A stretch of DNA of 64,000 nt from Anaeramoeba flamelloides (Eukaryota; Metamonada; Anaeramoebidae): contig JANTQA010000036.1 in the NCBI GenBank assembly GCA_027625915.1, positions 11,305,001 through 11,369,000 of the forward strand. Reading direction: 5' to 3'. The notes under the pieces are model-generated. The model worked only from the letters and a program-made list of their open reading frames with translations. It ran no database searches and was not told the origin of the DNA. The translations under genes were made by a program, and so were the position numbers. Positions 11,779 to 22,496 of this stretch are shown piece after piece (position 1 is the first letter of the stretch; every line of letters starts with the position of its first letter).

Positions 11779-12018
11779 ATGGTATTTTTAATTTAAATGG
11801 ATTAAATTTCATCTCGTTGTCTTTTTGGTAATTATAAAAAGTGACTTATGGTTTGGATTCCAAGTTCGCCCAATTGATACAGTGGTATAATTAGCCCTAA
11901 AAATACCCAATCAAATTAATAGTAATTACACATTATAACCTATTTATTGAATATCATTATTTGAAAAGAAAAAGTGGAAAATGATGTGAAAATTTTTTGC
12001 CATTTATTAGCAGATAAA
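11779..12018. repeat. Family C MITE, long form (copy 2)
   Basis: Begins right after the TA that ends the preceding partial copy: ATGGTATTTTTAATTTAAAT, then GGATTAAATTTCATC. The interior shares TTTGGATTCCAAGTT and CCCAATTGATACAG with 2163-2419. The right arm (GTGAAAATTTTTTGCCATTT) is recognisable but its very end has decayed. Confidence 0.65.
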
Positions 12019-12428
12019 AGTAAGAAATTGTAAACAGTTGAAAAACGTTGGCAACCAATTTAAGGATTACTCGTTATCTTGATATAAGTCTTTAAAAAAG
12101 CCTTTTTTTATATCAAGAATTAGTTCAAGTTAGTAATAAAATTTCATTTTTTGATCGTTGAGGAAAATAGTTTTAAATTCCTCTGTAGTGATATTCAAAC
12201 ACTTTTTCGAGAATTAAATTAAAAATTTTCAGATCTTTTACTGCATTAATCTCTCAAAATTGAAATTTTTTAAATTTTAGTAGAATATTGAATGATTGAT
12301 AAAATCTGATTTGAAAATATTTCTTAGTTGAGAATTGGAATTTGGTTATTGACTTTTTTTCTTTCGAGTAAAGCAAATTTTACAGTTACTGACAAAAAAG
12401 TTTTATTCGAAAAATAAATCAATAAATA

Positions 12429-12436
12429 TGACGTCA
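12429..12436. promoter_or_regulatory. CRE/ATF-like palindrome TGACGTCA
   Basis: A perfect 8-bp TGACGTCA about 310 bp upstream of the metallothionein-like start codon, in sequence where CpG is rare. This is the consensus for CREB/ATF-class bZIP factors in many eukaryotes. Its use here is an inference from position only. Confidence 0.35.
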
Positions 12437-12744
12437 TAAAACCCATGACTTTTTTCACGATACACTGGTCATTTTTTATATGTTACCAAAACTAAATAGG
12501 TATTGATCAAAATAAAAAAATCAACTTTGGTTGACTGAGGGGTAATTTAATAAAAAGCAGATGATTCATCAAAAAAATTGTGTGGAACTTTCTCTCTTTG
12601 CGATCTCAAATTTCAAAACAGGATTAATAATAAAAGTTTAAAATAATTCTTCATTTTTTTTTATTTTTGAAAAATTTCGTTTTTACTGAGAAACAAATTT
12701 TTTTTTTTTTATTTTTAGTTACTTATTTTATTTTTTGACAAAAT

Positions 12745-13650
12745 ATGCAAAAAGAGCTTGAAAAGGAAAAGGAAACCAAAGTTGAAACATGTTCTTGCTG
12801 TGAGGAGTGTAAGTGCACCTTGGAAAACAATTGTGGCTGTATCAAGACCAAAAAGATTGTTGTTGGGTGTACGGGCAAATGTAAGTGTGGTGAGAATTGC
12901 AACTGCACTGCTGAAAACAACTTTGGGTGTCTCAAGACCAAAACGATTATTGTTGGATGCAATGGCAACTGCTCTTGTTGCAAAAATTGCGAAGGAAATC
13001 TCAACAATAAAAGTGAAGGTATTAGGCGAGAAAAGATCGTTGTTGGATGCACTGGAAAATTTAAATGTGGCGAGAATTGCAACTGCATTGCTGAAAATAA
13101 CTGTGGGTGTCTCAAGGTTAAGACTATTACTATTGGATGCAATAAGGAAAAATGTAAATGTGGCGAATATTGCGAATGCACCTACGAAAATAACTGTGGT
13201 TGTCTCGAGAAAGAAACAAAGAAGTGTAATTTTAAACAATGCTTCTGCACCCCATGGAGTCACTGTGGTTGCAAGGGGCAATGCAACAATAATTACACGT
13301 CAATCTTTGGATCATCTGTCATACAAAACAACTACATGATGAACACAATGAACCAAATACTTTTTAACCAAACATATTTAATGGGCATGATGAACATGAA
13401 CTCCTCTTATCCATTTTGTTGCCAAATGAATGGTTGCTGTAATCCCATGAATATGATCAACAAGCAGAAAATGAAACCTTGCAATTGTTCCCAACAAACT
13501 TGTGTTTGTAGTTGCTGTAAAAAAACGGAAACGAAAGATTGCAAGTGCTGTACTGAAAACAATAAATGTAAGTGCTGTACTGAAAATGAAAACGAAACTT
13601 GTAAATGCTGCACTGAAAACGAGAAGTGTAAGTGCTGCAAAAAAAATTAG
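12745..13650 (+). CDS. Large metallothionein-like cysteine-rich protein
   Basis: Probable metal-ion chelator (Cu, Zn or Cd) of the cytosol, 301 residues with 59 cysteines by my count. Three zones are visible. Residues about 16-185 carry repeated modules of the form GCTGKCKCGENCNCTAENN followed by GCLKTK, about 40-45 residues each, with CxC and CxCC motifs; one module (around residue 100-115) has lost most of its cysteines. Residues about 186-245 are a Met/Asn-rich, Cys-poor linker. Residues about 246-301 hold CNC, CVCSCC and four tandem copies of (D/K/T)CKCC separated by TEN-type spacers. There is no signal peptide or membrane segment. The ATG at 12745 is the first in frame and no intron is needed. 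Typical metallothioneins are well under 100 residues, so this is an enlarged one, apparently grown by module duplication. The frame on the opposite strand is a shadow. Exact metal preference cannot be read from sequence. Confidence 0.88.
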   Translation: MQKELEKEKETKVETCSCCEECKCTLENNCGCIKTKKIVVGCTGKCKCGENCNCTAENNFGCLKTKTIIVGCNGNCSCCKNCEGNLNNKSEGIRREKIVVGCTGKFKCGENCNCIAENNCGCLKVKTITIGCNKEKCKCGEYCECTYENNCGCLEKETKKCNFKQCFCTPWSHCGCKGQCNNNYTSIFGSSVIQNNYMMNTMNQILFNQTYLMGMMNMNSSYPFCCQMNGCCNPMNMINKQKMKPCNCSQQTCVCSCCKKTETKDCKCCTENNKCKCCTENENETCKCCTENEKCKCCKKN

Positions 13651-13708
13651 ATCCAAAATTGGTTCTTCAATGCTGATCGAAACTGGATTTTTTTTATTTT
13701 TACTTGAT

Positions 13709-13773
13709 CTTTTTTTTATTTTTTATTTTTTATTTTTATTTTTATTTTTATTTTTATTTTTTTTTCAACAATA
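13709..13773. repeat. (T5-6A)n simple repeat
   Basis: Repeated TTTTTA units directly downstream of the metallothionein-like gene, in what is probably its 3' flank. Confidence 0.85.
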
Positions 13774-14810
13774 TATTTTTTCTGTAAACTTTGCTCTTTT
13801 AAATAAGTTTACTTTTATTTTGACAAGATACTTTTTGTTCTTTTCTCAAATAATTAATTTTTTTCTTGAATTAATTGGATCCTAATCAAATTTTTTCTAA
13901 AATTTTTATTTATATGTTACTGATAATAAATTTATGATCTTTTATTTTTCTTTTAAAATTTTTTTTTAATCCCTTATTTATAATTTTAAGATCTACATAA
14001 CCAAGTTTCAGATCTTTATTTTTTTGAAGCAAGAATTAATGATTTTGTTTGATCAATAAATTATTTAAATTGATTTTCGTGCAACTAACAGACATTATCA
14101 TATCTCTCTGATTTAAGGTTCGTTTGGTTTTTTAAAAGTCAAAAAAATAAATGAAAAAATGTGAATCCATTTCGATAAATGACTTCATGGATAATGTTTG
14201 ATAAACTGTTGTGAAAAAAAGTTTGTTAAAAAAAAAGTGGAAAAAACTATATTTTGGGGAGTAATAAAGAATTTGAAAAAAAACGAATATTGTTTGATTT
14301 AAAATCGATTTTGTTTTTTGATTTTGTTTTTTATCAATAAACACAATGATGATCATATCTACGAATACAGATTGAAATCTTTAACTCAAATTGAGTTTAT
14401 TACACCTTTTTTTTTTTTTTCAGCTAATTATTTATTCAAAGAGGAATTAAACCAACCAATATACTATTCTAATTAAATCAAACTTATGGGCTTATCTATT
14501 GGAATGGTGCTACTGATTCAAAAAGATTTAATCTAATGAACTTTAATTATGAATGGTGATCTGTTGACACCAACCTCTAAAAGGGTCAAAAATTTCCAAC
14601 ATTAATAAAGACAATAGACACCACTATTAAGATTCAAATATTAAACGTAAATTAATTGACTAAAAATGTTCCATATTTGATTACAAAAATTAGAATAAAA
14701 TATTTTATTTCAAAAAAAATCCAGAAAATGAGCTTTGATTTGTTTTTGTTTGATGCCTTAAATCCACTTGAAAGTTTGGGCCTTAAAAATAACAGGCACT
14801 ATATCTGTTC

Positions 14811-15192
14811 CAAGCTTACCATGAAATTTTTTCAATATCAAATTTTGATATTGATATAGATTTTTAATAAGTTTACTATGAGTAAAATAAAGCCAATATT
14901 GAAAATAAATTTTTTGAAATAAATTGATATGAAAAATAAACTTCTGATGTAATGGAAAAAAAATTCATTTTTTTAAGAGGTAATTTTATGTCGTTTCTCA
15001 ACGAATTTTTTATGTTTAGAGTCATTTTGTATTCTAATATTTTATTCTTTGAAAATCAGAAAAAGTTCTTGGATATTAGCTCATTTAGGAAATTTTTTTT
15101 TCAATATGAGCTTTATTATACTCTTAGTCAACTTTTTAAAAATCTATATCAACAAAAAAATTTGATATTGAAAAAATTTCATGGTAGCTTTG
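14811..15192. repeat. 382-bp foldback element
   Basis: The left arm from 14811 (CAAGCTTACCATGAAATTTT, then TTCAATATCAAATTTTGATA) is the inverse of the right arm ending 15192 (read inward on the minus strand: CAAAGCTACCATGAAATTTT, then TTCAATATCAAATTTTTTTG). Similarity continues inward for over 100 bp (GATATAGATTTTTAA and AATAAAGC blocks) and more weakly to the centre. The 81-codon frame at 14952 lies inside it and is not a gene. This is a MITE-like or foldback transposon with no family mate in the window. Confidence 0.75.
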
Positions 15193-17794
15193 TATAGAAT
15201 GTATATTAAATCCATGTGACGATTGTAAATGATATCAGTAATCCCCCTTCCCAACTACAACCCTTAAATCTATTATAAATATCATTGAAGAAAAAATTAT
15301 GAAATTTTATATTAATGATTACAATTAAAAAATTTTCATTTTTTCAAGTGTTTTTTTTTCAATTCCTTTTTCAAATCCAAAGATTGAAACAAAAATAACA
15401 CTATTCCAATCTTAAAAAACAATCCTTTTAACCCCTTAAAGTAACTATTTTTGTGATTTTTTTTAATTTCAAGATTTCCTTAAGGATTATTTGTTTAAAG
15501 ATTCCAATGTATGATTATTTTTACCAGTTTCCTCCCCATTAAACAAGGTTTGTATTATCAATGAATTAATTAGATATAAAATCAATCTTTAAAATAAATG
15601 GTGTTATTTTTGTGAATTCAAAAAACCATACCAACTAATATTCTCGATAGATGATATTGTTAATATAGCGGAAAGAGAATTTTAATTAGCTTATTTTTGA
15701 TAAATAAACAATGTTGCGAGAATTTTTATTAGAAACAGAATAGTTAATACCAAATAATTAAAATAAAATTCAAAACAAACAAAAAAAAAAAACCAATATA
15801 TTTACAATTTTTCTTTTAAAAACATCAAACGAAAAATGTAAAAAATTCTACCAATTTTTTTTATTAATTTTAAAATTTTTTACTAATACCGAATTTCCAA
15901 AAATCAACTTTTAATTACCAAACTCAAACAATTTGATAAATTTGATCTAAAAATCTAAAAATCGATTTTTTTTTTATTATTACTTGTAAAAAACATTCAA
16001 ATTGAATGAGCTAGATGATTTAAAGACTGTTTTAATTTTCATTTCATTTTGAAAATTAGTATAGGTTACTATACTTGAATTAAACAGTGTTAACAAATTT
16101 GATTTATTCAACAACTTATCCAATTTCAATAAAAATAGAGTCTCATCATCACCCTAAAAAGTTATTTCGAATCACAAAAAATAACAATTAAGAATTTGAA
16201 AATAGCCAAAATTGAAAGAGTAAGCAAATAACAAGAAGTTGATCTAAAGTATTCGTTAATTAAACCATATTCATATATATATATATATTTATATATCTGT
16301 GTGTGTTTATTTTATTTTGTCATTTTTTTAGCCTAGCCTGAAAAAAAAAAATGATATATTATTTATTTTATTATTATTTTTTTATATAAAATACCATTTT
16401 TAGCAACGATTCAAGACCCTCCTAGAAAGATGGTTACCTACCTAAAACTATAAATTGAAAATAGATTGTTTTTTTTTTAATATTCATGTAATATAATTAT
16501 TAAATCTTCTCAACGATTCACTTTTTATATTATTCTTAACATATAACATCCCTGTATTTATACAATTTTTTTTTCAAAAAAAAAAGAATTAAAAACAAAT
16601 AAAAAATTATTGAGTAAAAATTCAGTACTATTACTTCTTTTCTGATTAATATGGAATTACCTTTTTAGTCAATTAAGTTTAAAAAAGATTAATCCCAATA
16701 AAGAAAATGAAAATACAAAAACATATATTATTATGGCTGATATAGCTAAATGCTTCGATTCAAACAATTTTATGAGAATTAGAATTACAATACAAAAAAT
16801 TTATTACCAAATATATTTATCAAATTTTTTTAAAAAAAAAATATAATCAAGGAGAAGGAATTGTTATATTTCACGGAGACAAGTTATCAACTATTTTATT
16901 TGCAATTAAATAACATTTTTTTCTATTAAAAACTATACAAATAACATATCAATACCAAAGGTTTCTATATGTTTTAATCCTAACTAATATAAGGAAATGA
17001 AAATTATGTTTATTATAAAATAATTAGGATATCAAAAAAAAAAAAAAAAAAAAAAAAATATTATCTGATAACATATTTTAAAAATCACAATTCATTGTTT
17101 ATTCTCGAAAAATAGGTGGGAAATAATATTATCTTAACCTTTAACTCCCAAGAAATTTAAAAAAATAATTTGTATAAAATAAAAGATTACTTTATTTCGG
17201 GTCTCTAGTATTCTATAATTAGTTTATTATTGGGAATTGTTATAAACATCAATCTATTCATTACCTCCAAGGAGTCCAATACTTTATTTATTTTTCTTGT
17301 ATTTTTAAAATAAAATTAATACCCCAATATAATACTTTCATACGAACAACTAAGGAATTTATAAAAGTGTTTTTCCCTCAAAATAGATGGACCTAACAAA
17401 TTTTTATTTTTCTAATTTGATCCAAAAATTTAAACAGAAACTATCAGGATTCTCTAAACTAAAAATTCATTAGGAAAATTAAAATTATCATTTAAAAATG
17501 ATAATTCATTCCAAAAAAGTTGAGAAAGGAGTTGAATTGACTATTTTTGAAACTAATTACTCTATTGACTTTAGGTAAATTATATTTAAAAAGGGTTATT
17601 AAGTCCTGAAATAATTGTTATAAAAGAACAGAAATTGACAAATATGATATTGAAATTCAAAAGTCTAATTTTTTTATACCACTTCAAATTTACATATAAA
17701 TAATTTCTTACTTTCAATTTATAAAAATAATTAACTTTTCATTTTTTTACCCTTTTTTTAAATCAATTCTTTGAAAATTCTTTTTGTCTTCTTT

Positions 17795-17931
17795 ATGTCC
17801 AAATTTGTTCAAGAATGGATTTCAAACTTTTCAGGTCAATTAATAGAGATCACGAAACATGACGAACTCATATACCAACTCTGTGGGATTGTGAACAAAA
17901 TCCAGGCTGGTTCAATAAGCAGTTACCAAAA
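17795..17931 (+). CDS. Candidate 5' exon of an unknown small protein
   Basis: From the ATG at 17795 a frame with coding-like composition encodes MSKFVQEWISNFSGQLIEIT, then KHDELIYQLCGIVNKIQAGS and ISSYQ, running into a good donor (AA|GTAAAT) at 17932. Base composition here is less AT-rich than the surroundings. A possible second coding patch, GSQINQLNCFLSELLFQPID, follows a clear TTTTCTTTCAG acceptor at 18090 and stops at 18156-18158. The phases do not fit if 17932 is the donor; an alternative donor at AGCA|GTTACC would fit. I recognise no family. It could be a small helical protein or an eroded gene. Confidence 0.35.
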
Positions 17932-19005
17932 GTAAATATTTTTGTAATTCCTTTTTAATTTTTATTTGAACTGTTCCCAAAGATGTTTTCTAATTTCGTT
18001 CAAAAAACATATTTTAAAGCAAGAACTTCATAACTCTTTTTTTTTTTTCATCAGATCCCTTCAGAAATATTTTTTTTGATTTTCTTTCAGGATCACAAAT
18101 CAACCAGCTTAATTGTTTCCTCTCAGAACTCTTGTTTCAGCCAATTGATTTCAAATAATTTCTTATCTGAATTTTGTTACTCTAAGTTTCTTTTCCTGTT
18201 CCTAAAAATTTATTGACAAAAACAAAAATAATTAATAGTATGTTTGTTTGAAAAAAAAAAAAAGATAAATTAATTTTCATTTCTTTGTCATTTGAAACTA
18301 CACCAAGAGAAAAAAAATAAAAAGAATTTTCAGAACACTAAAACGAAAAGAAATAATTTTCTTCCTATTCACCAAATGTTTTTGTTAGATAGGGCTTAAA
18401 ATATAAAGAAAAATATTACTTTTTTTTATTCAGACTTTTTTTTCAAATAAAGAGAAATATTATTAACTACCTACCCTACCCTACCCATTTGGAAAATCAA
18501 GACGGTTACTCGAAAGTATATTTATTTAATGAACAATTCGATCTAAAAATTTCAAAACGAGATCAATAATAGTTTTGCAACATAGAAGGAAATAGTGTAG
18601 TAGTGTTTCACGAATGGAAATTTGTAATTTCGATTATTTCGTTGCCTTGTTCTAAATTGAAAAAACAAAATATTATTAATGAACAGTTTACTCAAATCAA
18701 AACAAAAACAGCTTTCTTTCAACATTAAAACCAAATACAGACTAAAATTCTTATCAAATTAAACCTAAAATCAATAAAAAAATCAAGACGAAACCTTTTC
18801 AAGTATCAAAACAACATAACGTATCAGCAATGAAAATTTGCACTTTTTTAAAAATCAGTAAAATTCATCAAAACTCGTTTTCCAAAAAAAAATGGAATCT
18901 TTTCTTCAACTTCTTAATTCGTCATAGATAAAGCACCATTTTAAATATTTGAGATCCTATCAAAAAGAGGAAAATCAATAATTGACACAAAGACTGGAGA
19001 AAATA

Positions 19006-19172
19006 TTGGCATTTGAATTGTAAATGGGAAAAAAATTTTCACTTCCTTTTTAGATTTTCCTTTTTCAAATAGAGTTCTCAAAGAAGTATGTTGTAATTTG
19101 GATTCTCTATTTCTAAAAAAGCAAATCGAAAAGGAAGCGAATTTTTTTTCTCTTTTATAATTCAAATACCAG
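19006..19172. repeat. Family C MITE, short form (copy 3)
   Basis: A 167-bp inverted-repeat element between TA dinucleotides (19004-19005 and 19173-19174). The left arm is TTGGCATTTGAATTGTAAAT and the right arm ends ATTCAAATACCAG. The centre carries AGAGTTCTCAAAGAAGTATG, shared with other copies. Confidence 0.8.
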
Positions 19173-20315
19173 TAAACGAAAAGGTATAAAAGTGCAAAAT
19201 TGATATAAAGAGACCCTACTAATTCTATGAGTAATCAAGACAATTATTTTGATAAAAACTAAATTAAGTTAAAAGTTGTTGAAAATACAAGTCTTTCTTA
19301 CCACAAAAAATAAATCCTAAATCAAAATTTCTAAAATTTCAGACTTTCTAACAAGAGGAAAAAATCACAATTTTCATGACATTTTTTCTTTTAATTTTGA
19401 AAAATGATACAATAATTTTTTTGTTAGTTGATGTCATAATTTTTGTGTATGTGGGTTAAGAGAAAGATGTAATTTACTTTGGTAATTTCTTTTTGGCTAC
19501 CTAAAAGGTTTATAAATAAAAATAAAAAAAAAAAATGATTTTTAAAATGATTTAGGTGTGAATATATTTAGCGTTAAATGACTACAATAGCACAGAAACA
19601 TTTTTTTGTTATATAGTTGATTTAATAAAGTGTAAAAAAAAATCCAATATTTGATTGCTTTTATTGTATTGGTTCTTTCGTCTTTAAATATTTACCTGAA
19701 ATAAAATGAAAATAATTAAAACAAAAAATACTGAATTACTATAAAACTTACAAAGAAAATTATTGAAAAAATAAATAAATTATCAAAGAGAAAAATAATT
19801 ACGTTCTAATAGCAAACATAAATTACAAATACATATCAAATCAACGACTAAGTTTTTAAAAAACTGCTTTCATATAAGATCTATCAGCTTCGATTCAATC
19901 TCATCCACAAAAAATAAATAAATAAATCAATACAGCATTTTCTTAAAGTCTTTGAATCAATATTATAAATAATTTTATTAATTTAGATGAAATACACAAA
20001 AAAAGGAGTTAAATTTATTTTTAAAAGAATTTTCAGTTTTCTGTAATGTGAAAAAAAAAAAAACAAAACCCTTCCAAATGATATTTTGAAATAAATTAAA
20101 AAAATTATCTTTCTTCACAAACTTCTTGCTTTTATAAGTTTTTACAAAAAATTGTTTTTTTTTTTTTTTTTTCGGTTTAAGATCATAGATTTAATATTTA
20201 AATATCCGCTAGATCCTTGTTAAGAATAAAACCAAAACTCTAACACATTATATTTTAAATGTTTTGGGTTTAAAAATCAATTCAAAAAAAGCCTGAGACT
20301 CTTCGTTACATATAC

Positions 20316-20346
<31 letters not shown>

Positions 20347-20544
20347 ATATGTAGTGTTATTTATTCAGCCTTTAAGGAAACTGTAACCCCGGTGGGGTGC
20401 AATAAGATTTCAGAATGTTCATATTCCCAGACATTTATTTTCAATTAAATGAATTTGATTTATCAAAAAAACCGTAATAAAAAACAATTTTTTTTTTTTT
20501 TTCAGTAAAGAGTGAGTTCTAAAAGTTCATCTGTTTGCTGTTAT

Positions 20545-20955
20545 ATTTTTTTTGATTTCAGTTTATTTGTAAAATCAATTGATTTTCGTTAGGTTTTTTG
20601 AGTTTTTTATTTATTTAGAAAATCAATAGATTTTCAAAATAAAATAGAAAACCTCAAAAAAACCTAGAACACTTCAAAAATAAAATAGAAAACCTCAAAA
20701 AAAAACTAGAACACTTCAGAAATAAAATAGAAAAACCTCAAGAAAACCGCCGTTAGGTTTTTCATAATTTAAGAAATTAAAAGAAAATTTCAAAAATTTT
20801 CTTTTTATTTGAAAAATTAAAAAAAATAACCGTTAGGTTTTCTAGAATTCCAAAGAATTGAATAAAATATTTGATTTTTCTCTATTCTTTCGAATTTTGG
20901 AAAACCTAGGCACTTGGCAGCACCATACGGTACCCTACGACACTTAACAAGACTC
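20545..20955. repeat. Family F foldback unit, copy 1
   Basis: Marked by repeated GTTAGGTTTT and its inverse AAAACCTA, by ATTCnAAAGAATTGAATAAAA facing CTATTCTTTCGAATTTTGG, and by the terminal AGGCACTTGGCAGCACC stretch. Inside are about two and a half tandem units of roughly 41 bp (AATAAAATAGAAAACCTCAA then CTAGAACACTTC, 20640-20742). Similar units lie at 36476 and 39745, where they sit inside LINE relics. Confidence 0.65.
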
Positions 20956-21227
20956 TCCAAATTCCTAATTTGAATTAGAGAAATTGTTGAATTGAGTGTG
21001 ATAGCCGATTCTAAAGAATTGGATCTTCTCTATAAATTGAGTGAGATTTTGTTCCAATTCTTATTCCGGTTTGATTTTCATAAATAGTCAAAAAAGATTC
21101 AAATCCATCAAATGATTCCTAAAAAGAATTAGTGGTTTTATGATGCATAGGCCGATTTTTAAGTAAAATTACACCGTGGTGGGGTTTGTAACTTTTTTAA
21201 AAATGATAAACAATCTAAAGATCATGA

Positions 21228-21300
21228 AGTTAAGACGAATCGAACCTAGTTCTTCGGATTGTAAGTTGGAAACTTTTCCACTGGCTCATTATCTGTTCAA
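21228..21300 (-). repeat. tRNA-like Pol III promoter, possible SINE head
   Basis: On the minus strand an A-box-like stretch (ATGAGCCAGTGGAAAAG) is followed, at tRNA-like spacing, by a B-box (AGGTTCGATTC). The D arm can fold, but the anticodon and T stems carry mismatches, so I do not call a working tRNA gene. A GGTGGGGT-containing motif nearby (21172-21190) resembles another at 20383-20400, which suggests a tRNA-derived SINE broken by later insertions. It could equally be a dead tRNA copy. Confidence 0.4.
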
Positions 21301-22496
21301 TAAAAAATTGTTATTTTTTTCCTTTTGAAATTTAATTCTAATTTTTAACAATTTTGAGAGGAACTATTAAGTATAAAGTATACAGTATCAAAAAAGTAAA
21401 TTTTTTAACTTTTTCAAAATTAAAATAGATCAAAAAACATTCGATCTCATAACCAAACTCTTCGGCTCATAAAAAAAAAAAAAAAAACAATTGTTTTTCG
21501 AATTTAAAACCTCATGAATGGATCCTATCTAAATTATCTTTTAATACAGACTTTTTTAAATTAGTAGTAAAGATATAAAATGGTCTGGGACCACCTTCTG
21601 TTAAAGGTATTTTTAAACAAATGAATTATTTTCAAATTCATTCAACATTTTCCCTTATTTAAATTAAAAGAGTAAAAATAAAATAAAATCAGAGTGTGGT
21701 TAAAAAGATGCAGATGTGCATTTTATTGAATTTTTGTTTCAAAAATTTGGATTTAAGCATATTTTTTTTTTTTTTTGAAAAAATACAAAGAAAGAAAGAT
21801 TAAAAAAAGAATATTGCATCTTATTAATTTATGTATAATATATTGAGTAAAAGTTGAATCGAAATTTTCGAATTTTTCGAATTTTTCTTTTTTCTTCCAA
21901 TTATTGTTGTTTTTCTTCTTCATTTTATTTCGTTGCGTTTTTGGCTTTTCTTTTTTCTTCTTAAGAATGTTCAATTATACATGTGCAAAAAGTGGTGTCT
22001 TAATATTAAAAGTTTTTTCACATTACCAAGCAAATAATCTACCAACCTTAAATTTATTGAAAATTCATGTCTATTTTCACACCCCAAAAACTACTCAAGA
22101 ATTCCCTAGTTCATATTAATTCTTTTTGTTTTATAGTACGAAAATTTTCTTGTTCCTTAGAATCAATAAAATAAAAAAAAAAATAAAAGTTAATGCAAAA
22201 ATGATTTCATTGTAACCCTTTCGTTTTTTATACACCGAGGGGTGATTTAAGAAAAAGAAAAAAAAAAAAAAGCAATCAATAAATTGTTAGGAAATAAATA
22301 TTTTATTTCATAGATCCAAATATTTTATTAATTTTCTTTTAGGCTTATTATTAACAAACAACCACCCATTTTTTCAAGCAAAAAACAAAAAATAAAAATA
22401 AAAATCAGAAGATCAATAAGCAAATTAAATAATAAACTCTTTTTATTTCTAATAAATTTTGTTTTTGTAAATTCATTATATTTAATAAAAATAGAA

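Larger units (their letters stand above)
11384..12744. other. Spacer upstream of the metallothionein-like gene
   Basis: Holds the microsatellite and two abutting family C elements, followed by about 700 bp of AT-rich sequence leading to the metallothionein-like gene. A perfect TGACGTCA palindrome lies at 12429-12436. No coding frame is supported. Confidence 0.55.
13651..22496. other. Long gene-poor stretch
   Basis: Contains a T-rich simple repeat just after the metallothionein-like gene, a 382-bp foldback (14811-15192), a dispersed repeat segment (about 15330-15480, similar to about 60370-60500), one candidate coding exon (17795-17931), a family C element (19006-19172), a family F foldback (20545-20955) and a tRNA-like stretch (21228-21300). 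Elsewhere I see only AT-rich sequence and homopolymer runs. Listed open frames at 14132, 14656, 14952, 18552, 18941, 21753 and 21904 lack coding character. Confidence 0.55.

Noticed and set aside
12715-13656. Several long frames overlapping the metallothionein-like gene on both strands
   Set aside because: They are shadows of the cysteine-rich coding repeat; only the 12745-13650 frame has a known protein character.
18472-18490. CTACCCTACCCTACCC, telomere-like repeat
   Set aside because: Only about three imperfect units, interstitial, with no sign of a chromosome end or a longer array.
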